DNA of 64,000 nucleotides from Berkiella sp964606325 (GTDB lineage: Bacteria > Pseudomonadota > Gammaproteobacteria > Berkiellales > Berkiellaceae), in assembly GCA_964606325.1 (NCBI GenBank), contig CAZSGE010000005.1:62001-126000 (forward strand), read 5' to 3'. This document shows, one piece after another, positions 36,076 to 44,060 of the stretch. The translations under genes and the position numbers were made by a program. Below the pieces are notes generated by a model that was given only the letters and a program-made list of their open reading frames with translations, had not been told where the DNA came from and did no database searches. Each line of letters opens with the position of its first letter. Positions within the stretch are counted from its first letter, which is position 1.

Positions 36076-36843
36076 TTAACCTATAATTGAATACCCTGCA
36101 TCGACAAAATGAACTACTCCGGTTATATTTTTTGCTGCATCACTCACTAAAAAAGCAGCTGATTGTCCTACACTATCTATGTTCACAAGTCGATGTAAAG
36201 GTGATTTTTGTTTAGCTTCTTCAAGAAGTTCATTAAACTCTTCAAGACCAGATGCAGCACGAGTCTGAATAGGGCCAGGAGATAAAGCATTTACCCGTAT
36301 ATTATTATGGCCTAACTCATAAGAAAGGTATCGCGTCGCAGATTCCAAAGCAGCCTTGACAATCCCCATCATATTATAATGCTTAATGACCTTCTCCCCA
36401 CCATAATAACTAACGGTTAAAATGCTCCCACCATCCTTTAGAAGAGGTTCAGCATGTTTTGCTAGTTTAATTAAAGAATAACAGGAAATATCCATAGCTT
36501 TAAAAAACCCTTCTTTGCTACAATCTGTGACTCGACCTTGTAAGTCACTTTTAGGTGCAAATGCGATGGAATGTAATATAAAATCCAGCTTTCCATACAT
36601 TTGAGTAATATTATTGAAAACAAGCTCTATGTCTTCATCACTTTGAACATCACAAGGCAAAATAAGCTTAGATTGTAATTTTTCTCCTAAAGGACGCACA
36701 TACTGTTCTGATTTTTCATTTTGAAAGGTAATTATCAAATCTGCACCACATGAATGAAATAGTTTCGCACATCCGTACGCTATACTGTGTTCATTAGCAA
36801 TTCCGACGACTAGGCCTACCTTATTATTTAAATCTATCAGCAT
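36076..36843 (-). CDS. fabI: Enoyl-[acyl-carrier-protein] reductase (NADH), FabI type
   Basis: 255 residues, the final reductase of fatty-acid synthesis. The Rossmann motif GLVVGIANEHSIAYG is typical of FabI rather than ordinary SDRs. The active site is SYYGGEKVIKHYNMMGIVKA with Tyr156 and Lys163. INVRALSPGPI-like NNIRVNALSPGPIQTRAASG and FVDAGYSIIG finish the fold. It is third in an operon after the MaoC-phosphotransacetylase and acetate kinase genes (13-base gap). Such a genomic setting suggests a second, condition-specific copy rather than the housekeeping gene; the rest of the genome is not visible. Confidence 0.93.
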   Translation of the reverse strand: MLIDLNNKVGLVVGIANEHSIAYGCAKLFHSCGADLIITFQNEKSEQYVRPLGEKLQSKLILPCDVQSDEDIELVFNNITQMYGKLDFILHSIAFAPKSDLQGRVTDCSKEGFFKAMDISCYSLIKLAKHAEPLLKDGGSILTVSYYGGEKVIKHYNMMGIVKAALESATRYLSYELGHNNIRVNALSPGPIQTRAASGLEEFNELLEEAKQKSPLHRLVNIDSVGQSAAFLVSDAAKNITGVVHFVDAGYSIIG

Positions 36844-36856
36844 AGATGCCTCCTCA

Positions 36857-38020
36857 TCAAATTAGAGAAAATGTATGCTTGGCTATCATATATTCTTCAT
36901 TCGTAGGAATGACTGAAACTAAAACTTTACTGTTTTCGTGACTAATAACTGATAAATTATTCTCATTTGCTTTATCGTTTATCTCTACACCAAGCCAATC
37001 CAACCATTCGCAAATTCCTTTTCGAATACGTGCAGAGTTCTCGCCAATGCCCGCTGTAAAAACAATGGCATCACATCCCTTTAATGCCGTTATCAGGGCG
37101 CTCAGTTCACGTGCCGCTCTATAACAAAACAATTGAATGGCCTCCATGGCATGCGGTGACTTGGATTGTTCGAGTTCGCGTACATCGCCACTTATCTCGG
37201 AAGCACCTAACAAACCAGATTGTTCATATAGTAAATGAGTAACTTCCTCAATCGAATAATTTTTTTCTTGCAGCAAATATAAAATAACGCCTGGATCAAT
37301 ATTTCCACAACGGGTTCCCATCATTAAGCCTTCTAATGCTGTAAAACCCATGGATGTTGCGATGCTCTTTTGTTGATATAGTGCGCACATGCTAGCACCA
37401 TTGCCAAGATGGGCCACAATTATTTTCTCGCTTGCTATCTTTCCTAAATATTCAGGCAAAACAGAGGCAATATATTCATATGATAGCCCATGAAAACCAT
37501 ACCGAATGATACCTTCAGCAGTAAGTCTTTTTGGAAGAGCAAATAATGTTACCAATTTAAGCTGCGTACTGTGAAACGCCGTATCAAAACAAGCTACTTG
37601 AGGTAGTTTAGGATAAAGTTTATTAACAATTTTAATGGCTTCAAGGTTATGAGGTTGATGCAATGGGGCTAACGGTATCAATTTTGTGAGATTACTAATA
37701 ATTTCATTGGTAACTTTGGTGGGTTTTAAATAATTATTTCCCCCATGTACCACCCGATGGCCTGCGGCTTTTAGTACGTATTGATGAGATAAATCTTCAA
37801 ACCAATGAAAAAAGGTTTGCATTGCTGATTCATAACCCGAGGGGATATCTTTATTTTTAACAATTTCGTCATGATTTTTGTCATAAATTGACAATATTTG
37901 CGAGCCAAATACTTCTTCTATTTCCCCATGATAAATTAAAGTTAAATTATCACAAGCAAATAGTGAAAATTTAATGCTTGAGGATCCTGCATTAATAACT
38001 AATATAATTCCATTCTTCAT
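36857..38020 (-). CDS. ackA: Acetate kinase
   Basis: 387 residues of the acetokinase family. ILVINAGSSSIKFSLF opens the first domain, HRVVHGGNNY binds substrate, AHLGNGASMCAL and GLMMGTRCGNIDPG are the phosphate and ATP loops, and FTAGIGENSARIR is the adenosine motif. It makes ATP from acetyl phosphate. The gene lies 5 bases after the MaoC-phosphotransacetylase gene, which would supply the acyl phosphate, so the pair forms an acetyl-CoA to ATP overflow route. Propionate or butyrate could also be used. Confidence 0.95.
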   Translation of the reverse strand: MKNGIILVINAGSSSIKFSLFACDNLTLIYHGEIEEVFGSQILSIYDKNHDEIVKNKDIPSGYESAMQTFFHWFEDLSHQYVLKAAGHRVVHGGNNYLKPTKVTNEIISNLTKLIPLAPLHQPHNLEAIKIVNKLYPKLPQVACFDTAFHSTQLKLVTLFALPKRLTAEGIIRYGFHGLSYEYIASVLPEYLGKIASEKIIVAHLGNGASMCALYQQKSIATSMGFTALEGLMMGTRCGNIDPGVILYLLQEKNYSIEEVTHLLYEQSGLLGASEISGDVRELEQSKSPHAMEAIQLFCYRAARELSALITALKGCDAIVFTAGIGENSARIRKGICEWLDWLGVEINDKANENNLSVISHENSKVLVSVIPTNEEYMIAKHTFSLI

Positions 38021-38025
38021 TGGTT

Positions 38026-39426
38026 TTAACTCAAATATCTAGTTTTATTACGAACATATATTAAAGCCATTGCACTTGACGCTTTGCGAGATAATCCATC
38101 ACTACCACGACTCGTTAGAATAATGGGGACACTAGCTCCCAATACGATGCCAGCAGCTTCCATTTGAGAAAGATAGGTCATTTGTTTATAAAGCATGTTT
38201 CCAGATTCAACATCAGGCACTATGATAATATCTGCATGTCCTGCAACAGGAGAATTGATTTCCTTCACCTTGGCAGACTCTTCAGAAATAGCCAAATCAA
38301 AACTAAGTGGACCATCAAGTATTCCGCCTGTAATTTGACCTCGCTCAGCCATCTTACATAAAGCAGTTGCATCTAAAGTTGAAGGAATGTTTTCATTCAC
38401 GGTTTCTACGGCAGAAACAATAGCAACCTTTGGCATACCGAAACCAAGAGCAATAAATAAATCGATAGCGTTTTGCACAATATCTTGTTTTTCTTTAAGA
38501 GATGGTCGAATGTTAATTGCTGCATCCGAGATAAATAGTGGCTTGGCATAAAATGGTACATCGATTGCAAAAATGTGACTCATGCGTCTACCGGTGCGTA
38601 AGCCATTTGATTTATCAAGAACAGCTTCCATCAATTCATCAGTATGTATCTTTCCTTTCATTAATGCTTCTACTTGTCCTGTCTTTGCCAACTGTACTGC
38701 TTTTTCTGCTGCTTCATGACTATGCTTTGTCGGGATAATTTTATATGGCGATAAATCGATATTGAACTCATCAGCGAGAGAACGTATTTTGTCTTCTGGG
38801 CCAATCAGTATAGGGATAATTAGATTGTCTAATGCAGAAGCAATGGCTCCCTTCAAAGATGGTTCATCGACAGGATGAACAACCGCAGTCATAATCGGGT
38901 GGAGATCATTTTTTAATTCTATTAATTTGTGATACCAACTTCCTTCAGGTTTTTTAAGTATCACTTGAGGTAATTCAATTCTTTTTCGTTTTACTTTTTC
39001 CATAGGAGCAATCACAATGGCAATTCCTGAAATAACTTCCTTCCCTAATTGATTTGTACATTTACAGTCAAGCTCAACAATGTGTTTTTCTGGTTTTTTG
39101 TTAATGACAGTGACTGATGCAGTAATCGTGTCTCCTATAGTTACGGGGTATAAAAACTTTAAGGATTGATTTAAATAAACAGTACCTGGACCCGGTAATT
39201 CTGTTCCCAAAACAGTTGATATTAAAGCTGCTCCCCACATACCATGGGCTACAATTTTATGAAACATAGCATTTTTAGCGAATTCCACATCGACATGAGC
39301 GGGGTTCACGTCACCTGACATAGCCGCAAATAATTCAATATCATCTTTTTGCAACGTATGCTTTATCGAGGCGGAATCACCAATTTTAATTTCATCAAAA
39401 GTACGATTTTCAATATAATCTGACAT
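38026..39426 (-). CDS. Bifunctional MaoC-like enoyl-CoA hydratase / phosphate acetyl(butyryl)transferase
   Basis: The start MSDYIENRTFDEIKIGDSAS (39426) is preferred over an in-frame ATG at 39474, which would overlap the upstream gene; the ribosome-binding site is weak for both. About 466 residues: an N-terminal MaoC hot-dog domain (10-135; FAAMSGDVNPAHVDVEFAKN, AHGMWGAALIS) fused to a C-terminal phosphotransacylase (about 165-460; KGKIHTDELMEAVL, LFISDAAINIRPSL, GPLSFDLAIS). The fusion could channel hydroxyacyl/enoyl-CoA and convert acyl-CoA to acyl phosphate for the adjacent acetate kinase. The hydratase may also feed PHA precursors. First of the fabI operon. Confidence 0.92.
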   Translation of the reverse strand: MSDYIENRTFDEIKIGDSASIKHTLQKDDIELFAAMSGDVNPAHVDVEFAKNAMFHKIVAHGMWGAALISTVLGTELPGPGTVYLNQSLKFLYPVTIGDTITASVTVINKKPEKHIVELDCKCTNQLGKEVISGIAIVIAPMEKVKRKRIELPQVILKKPEGSWYHKLIELKNDLHPIMTAVVHPVDEPSLKGAIASALDNLIIPILIGPEDKIRSLADEFNIDLSPYKIIPTKHSHEAAEKAVQLAKTGQVEALMKGKIHTDELMEAVLDKSNGLRTGRRMSHIFAIDVPFYAKPLFISDAAINIRPSLKEKQDIVQNAIDLFIALGFGMPKVAIVSAVETVNENIPSTLDATALCKMAERGQITGGILDGPLSFDLAISEESAKVKEINSPVAGHADIIIVPDVESGNMLYKQMTYLSQMEAAGIVLGASVPIILTSRGSDGLSRKASSAMALIYVRNKTRYLS

Positions 39427-39445
39427 AATTTTATTGTCTCGGTGA

Positions 39446-39938
39446 TCAATCAGAGGATTTAGTTTTTTCTTCATTCATTTTATTTTGCTTATCTTCATTC
39501 GCATTACTCTTATTTTGAGATTCACTATTCATCGTACCTTTATTTTGTGTGTCATCACCTTGAGATGCTTTGTTTTGCCCACTATTATCTATTACATTAT
39601 CATTATGCATACCACTAACCATCATATCCTTACCATGCCCCCTCATTCATCATTCCCTTACCTTTCATATCACCTTGCATTATATTTTTACTTTGCATTT
39701 CCCCGCCCATCATCATCTTCCCATGCATAGCACCCATCATAGACATAGGATTATTGAATGCCCCTTGCTGCCAATAGATAAAACCATAATACAGCGTGCA
39801 CAATATACCAAAGATAGCAAGAGCAGCGACGATTATTCCAAAGAATTTACCTATACAGGCACCTGCAGAGCCTTCATTACGTAATGACCAAATCACTAAG
39901 CTAACGGCCGCAAGCAAAACATTTTTATAACTGGCCAT
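39446..39938 (-). pseudogene. Met-rich membrane-anchored protein, split by a G-tract frameshift
   Basis: From ATG 39938 (AGGGA site) 102 codons encode two hydrophobic stretches (FFGIIVAALAIFGILCTLYY) and a Met/Gly-rich tail (MHGKMMMGGEMQSKNIMQGD), ending at TAA 39630-39632. A second frame (39446-39646) continues the same style: KDMMVSGMHNDN, then an Asn/Gln/Lys-rich end. The frames join at a G5 run (plus-strand C5, 39638-39642); with four Gs the protein is continuous (MMNEGHGKDMMVSGMH), about 164 residues. Methionine-rich motifs bind Cu+, and CopZ-like and copper pump genes are close by. Slippage, decay or base-call error cannot be told apart. Confidence 0.6.
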
Positions 39939-39969
39939 GGTTTATTCCCTATACTCATTTTGAAATGAA

Positions 39970-40179
39970 CTAGCTTTTCGCCTTCATATCCGTCACATCA
40001 TATCCGAGTGTCTTAATTATTTTTACAATCTCCTCAGCCGGATGAGTGCTTTGCACTTCTACTTGACCAGATTTGACATCAATCTGGATATGTGCTGATT
40101 TATCAAGTTCGTTTACCGCACGCTTCACTTTGCCCGCGCATGCACCGCAGTGTATACCATGTACTTTCATGCTAATCAT
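39970..40179 (-). CDS. Copper chaperone, heavy-metal-associated domain (CopZ-like)
   Basis: About 69 residues, a single ferredoxin-like HMA domain. The metal motif is HGIHCGACAGKVKRAV (Cys-x-x-Cys) near the N-terminus, preceded by MISMKV, with the usual GYDVTD end. The start at 40179 is taken because GAGG lies 5 bases before it; the in-frame ATG at 40194 precedes that site. Such proteins carry Cu+ to exporting ATPases, here plausibly the CopB-type pump at 44061-46094. The MetSer residue before the loop differs from the usual MxCxxC only in that His precedes the first Cys. Confidence 0.9.
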   Translation of the reverse strand: MISMKVHGIHCGACAGKVKRAVNELDKSAHIQIDVKSGQVEVQSTHPAEEIVKIIKTLGYDVTDMKAKS

Positions 40180-40221
40180 ATCCACCTCTTTCACAATTAT
40201 TTAAATATTTTTCAGTAATTT

Positions 40222-41112
40222 TTACCCATTTTTATTTTCGATAAGATAGTTTACAACTAAATCACTAATATCAATCATATTAGACTGATGCTTGATTGTA
40301 TTGCACGTAACCACTTTCTCTACCCCAGCATTTAGCAAATCTGAATAAGCTTCTCCTGAAAAAACCGCATGAACACCTATGCATATTGGTGACTTCATTT
40401 TTAAATGATTTAGATGTTTTACAGTTTCAATCATGGTTTTACCTGTCGAGATAATATCATCCACAAGAATCGGAGTACGTGTTTTATATTCATCTATTTT
40501 AGGCAAGGAAACTTCAACTTCTCGATCACCTTTCCTTGTTTTTTCTAATACGATAAAAGGCGCTTGTGCACCTTTGGCAACCTCAGCTACCCATTGTTCA
40601 CTTTCCATATCTGGACCAATGATAATTGGATCGCTTACATTAGCCTTTATCCAATTTGCTATAGGGGTTGTTGCATGCAAGACATAAGTTGGAATAGTAT
40701 ATATCTCGCTCATCGAATATCGTCGATGTAAATGCGGATCGATTGTAATCAACCAGTTAAAATGTCGTGAAAGCATCAAGGCAAAATATTTTGAAGTAAC
40801 CCCCTCACCTGGCTGAAATTGTTTATCTTGTCGCATATAGGGTAAATAAGGCGCAATTAACCCTACCTTTTCAGCTCCTAATTCTCTGGCAGTTTCTGCT
40901 GCGAAAAGAAGAGGTAAAAATTTGTTATTAGGCTTATCTATACTTGCAACAAATATAACTTGTCGATTGATAATATCTGAATTAATTTTTACATATGTTT
41001 CATCATCGGGAAATTGTCTAATATCAATTTCACCAATTTCATAACCCATCTGTTTACAAATTTTCATCGTTTCAACAGCTGATGAAAATAGCTCGAATAA
41101 GGTAGTATTCAT
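40222..41112 (-). CDS. prs: Ribose-phosphate pyrophosphokinase (PRPP synthetase)
   Basis: 296 residues, slightly shorter than housekeeping Prs. It joins ribose 5-phosphate and ATP to PRPP. Features: FPDDETYVKI, the flexible-loop region APYLPYMRQDKQFQPGEGVT, TIDPHLHRR, and the PRPP-binding signature ILVDDIISTGKTM. The start overlaps the stop of the phosphorylase gene by 4 bases, so both are made together, suggesting that ribose phosphates released from nucleotides are turned into PRPP. Sequence style is nearer to the divergent class found in such clusters and in archaea than to E. coli Prs. Confidence 0.93.
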   Translation of the reverse strand: MNTTLFELFSSAVETMKICKQMGYEIGEIDIRQFPDDETYVKINSDIINRQVIFVASIDKPNNKFLPLLFAAETARELGAEKVGLIAPYLPYMRQDKQFQPGEGVTSKYFALMLSRHFNWLITIDPHLHRRYSMSEIYTIPTYVLHATTPIANWIKANVSDPIIIGPDMESEQWVAEVAKGAQAPFIVLEKTRKGDREVEVSLPKIDEYKTRTPILVDDIISTGKTMIETVKHLNHLKMKSPICIGVHAVFSGEAYSDLLNAGVEKVVTCNTIKHQSNMIDISDLVVNYLIENKNG

Positions 41113-42617
41113 TCATGCTCCTTAATCTGAATAAATTGATGCCCTTGCTCAAGAAAATGAACAGCATATTCCAATTCACCCTTAGTCTCTGAATGAATAA
41201 CAAATAAAGGTTGCTCTACTTTCACTTCTGTACTAATTGGTGTTAGGAATTCAACACCTGCAGCCTTAGATCTTGGCGCCCCAGCCAATTTAGCGATACG
41301 AGTTAAATAGCGATTATCAACAGCTTCAATTTTACCTTGGCTTTTTGATCTTACAATATAGGTGTGTTTGGAAGATGGTGGTTCAAACATCCCACCTTGG
41401 GCCTTACATATAGCCTGAAATTTTTTCCATGCTTGGCCACTGTCAAGGATGTCTTGCGCCAATTGCTTTCCAGCTCCTGGCTTTACCTTGGGTGAAAATT
41501 CTAGTACAAGACCAGCAAGTGTCAATGCGCGGTCTCGTAAATCTTGTGGGGCATTTTTATCACCTTGAAGCACAGCTAGAACATCTTTTGCTTCCAGGGC
41601 AGGACCAATGCCGCGCCCAACGGGTTGTGAACCATTTGTAAAGATAGCACGTACTTCAACACCTAATTCTTTTCCAATGGTTTCAAGATAATTTTGCAGT
41701 ATTTTGGCAGCTTCAGGTGTTCTTACCTTTGCAGTTAGGCCCACAGGTATATCTAGGACTATATGAGATGATCCTGCTGCTATTTTCTTTGATAAGATGG
41801 AGGCTACCAATTGACCTTCACTATCGAGATCTATAGCTCGCTCAATATGTATAAGAATGTCATCAGCTGGACTTAATGCGACTGAGCCTCCCCAAATGAT
41901 GCAACCATTTTCATGGTCAACAACCTTGCGCATAGTTGCTAAATCGAAATCTACAGGTGCTATCACTTCCATCGTATCGGCGGTACCCGCGGGTGAGGTA
42001 ATTGCACGTGAAGATGTTTTAGGCATCGTGAGACCAAAAGCGGTGACGATAGGAACCACGATGATGCTTGTCCTATTCCCTGGAAGGCCACCTACGCAAT
42101 GTTTATCTACAACCAATTTTGAAGGCCATGCTAATCTCGTCCCCACATCAATCATTGATTGAGTTAAACGCAAAATCTCTTTCTTATTTAAACGATTACC
42201 ACCAGATGCTGCTAAAAAGGCCGATATATGGATATCAGATAATGAACCATCAACTACGTCTTTAACAATTGCATCAATTTCATTTTTATTTAATTCATGT
42301 CCATAAATTTTGGCTCGTATATAATCTAAAGAAATAAGTGGTTTTGGATGTGATATCTGTATTTCATCTCCTTCCTTAGCGTTTAAGAGATCCCAAGCAT
42401 ATTTTGATAAACTGGCTTCATTTGGCTTAAGCAGATCAGTTTCAATAGTATTAAGAGTTGCTAAAACTGAATGGTTCTTATGCGCTACTAGGATCCGTGC
42501 TTGTGCTTCAAAACCCTCAGAGCGACAAATATGACAATCCTCCCGCATATAAATCACGGCTTCTTTATATGTATTAATTCCCAATTTTTTTAAATGAAGC
42601 ATATGATTGTTGGGCAT
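41109..42617 (-). CDS. Thymidine phosphorylase-family protein (long, AMP phosphorylase-like)
   Basis: The start at 42617 (MPNNHMLHLKKLGI) directly follows the stop of the upstream nuclease frame; the longer ORF would overlap it. About 502 residues, longer than DeoA (440) because of an extra N-terminal ~85-residue domain, as in archaeal AMP phosphorylases. Core motifs: HISAFLAASGGNRLNKKEIL, VDKHCVGGLPGNRTSIIVVP, SRAITSPAGTADTMEV and GRGIGPALEAKDVL. It phosphorolyses a nucleoside or nucleotide. The coupled PRPP synthetase gene favours a nucleotide-salvage role; the true substrate is not readable. Confidence 0.9.
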   Translation of the reverse strand: MPNNHMLHLKKLGINTYKEAVIYMREDCHICRSEGFEAQARILVAHKNHSVLATLNTIETDLLKPNEASLSKYAWDLLNAKEGDEIQISHPKPLISLDYIRAKIYGHELNKNEIDAIVKDVVDGSLSDIHISAFLAASGGNRLNKKEILRLTQSMIDVGTRLAWPSKLVVDKHCVGGLPGNRTSIIVVPIVTAFGLTMPKTSSRAITSPAGTADTMEVIAPVDFDLATMRKVVDHENGCIIWGGSVALSPADDILIHIERAIDLDSEGQLVASILSKKIAAGSSHIVLDIPVGLTAKVRTPEAAKILQNYLETIGKELGVEVRAIFTNGSQPVGRGIGPALEAKDVLAVLQGDKNAPQDLRDRALTLAGLVLEFSPKVKPGAGKQLAQDILDSGQAWKKFQAICKAQGGMFEPPSSKHTYIVRSKSQGKIEAVDNRYLTRIAKLAGAPRSKAAGVEFLTPISTEVKVEQPLFVIHSETKGELEYAVHFLEQGHQFIQIKEHE

Positions 42618-42619
42618 GC

Positions 42620-43976
42620 TTATAAATCCACTTTTTTTAAGTATCCAGGAATGAAGCATTTCCAATGGAATTTTTCTTCAATTTTTTCTTTTAGTACTGT
42701 AGCTGCATCTAGTTCACCATGGGTAATAAAAACCTGTTTAGGTGGTTTTTTAAAATTCTCTAACCATTGTAATATTTCTTGATAGTCCGCATGTGCTGAA
42801 AGACTACTGATTGCTTCTACACGAGCACGTATCTGGACAACTTGCCCATGAATTTTTATTTCACGCTCACCATTCATTATTCTGGCTCCCCGAGTACCCC
42901 CCGCTTGATACCCTGAAAATAAAATAGTATTACGTTCATCTTGTGCAAATGCTTTAAGATGATGTAAAACTCGTCCACCGGTAGCCATACCGCTTGCTGA
43001 AATAATGATAGATGGCATTCGAGAGTTATCAATTTTTTTAGAATCTTCAGGTGTTTTCACATATGTGGCAACTTCACATACATTTTTTACATAGTTCTTC
43101 ATCTAAACGATGTTCATCCTTGTAACGACATAATAATTTCGTCACATTGGTTGCCATTGGACTATCTAAAAACACTGGCAAATCAGGAATTTCGTTTCTA
43201 CTTTTGAGTTGATAAATATAATAAAGTAAACTCTGCGCGCGCCCAACAGCAAAAGCAGGTATAACAATAGTCCCACCACGCTTAGCAGTTGCTTTAATTA
43301 TTCGACTTAATTGCTGCAGTATAGGCTCTTTATCATGTAAACGATTCCCATAGGTTGATTCAATCACTAGGTAATCAGCATATTCAACTTTAGCGGGCTC
43401 GCACATCACAGGGTCGTTCGATCGTCCCATATCACCTGTAAACATTATAGAAGAATCACCTTGAGCAATTCTAATAAAAGATGAACCTAGAATGTGCCCA
43501 GCTCTTGAAAATGTAAAGCTACTTCCTTCGAAAAGGGGATGTGTCTGATCGAATTCTTTTGTCACAAACTGCTTAATTACATTTTCAGCTTCCTGCTGAG
43601 TATAAAGAGGCAAGGCTTGCTTATGTTTTGAAAAGCCATATTTGTTAGCAAAAAATGCATCTTCTTCTTGAATATGGCCACTATCGGGAAGAAGGATGGC
43701 ACATAAATCTTTGGTCGCCGCTGTCGAATAAATCGGCCCTTTAAATCCATTTTTCACCAGCAAGGGTAAATAGCCAGTATGATCGAGATGTGCATGAGTT
43801 AATATGATCGCATCAATTTGACTTGGTTCAATTGGTAATTTATCCCAATTTCGTAATCGAAGTTCTTTGTATCCCTGAAAAAGACCGCAATCAATTAATA
43901 TTTTTTTCGAATGTAAGCTGAGAAGATATTTAGATCCCGTAACAGTTTGGGCTGCTCCTAAAAATTGTATATTCAT
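42620..43976 (-). pseudogene. Beta-CASP metallo-beta-lactamase RNA nuclease, frameshifted at an A6 tract
   Basis: The first frame (43074-43976) has the MBL core: FLGAAQTVTGSKYLLS, metal motif HAHLDH (61-66), GHILGSSFIRI, FTGDMGRSNDPV and the beta-CASP entry YLVIESTYGNR. It ends after DEELCKKCM. The second (42620-43102) continues with VCEVATYVKT, SASGMATGGRVLHHL and SSLSAHADYQEILQW, the final metal His. They join at A6 (plus-strand T6, 43083-43088); with five As the protein is continuous (LCKNVCEVA), about 450 residues, the normal family length. Family members are RNA nucleases (KH-less, bacterial type). Error, slippage or genuine inactivation remain possible. Confidence 0.85.
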
Positions 43977-44060
43977 TTTCTAAGTCCTTACGTGAATCAA
44001 TCAGAAATTTATCTTGTCGGGTTAATATATGATATTTAGTGTTTTTAGTTAACCATTACA

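Noticed and set aside
39485..39884. Two plus-strand frames of 81 and 104 codons opposite the Met-rich gene
   Set aside because: They are antisense to the Met/Asn-rich frames, with Ser/His/Leu-rich composition caused by the complementary codons.
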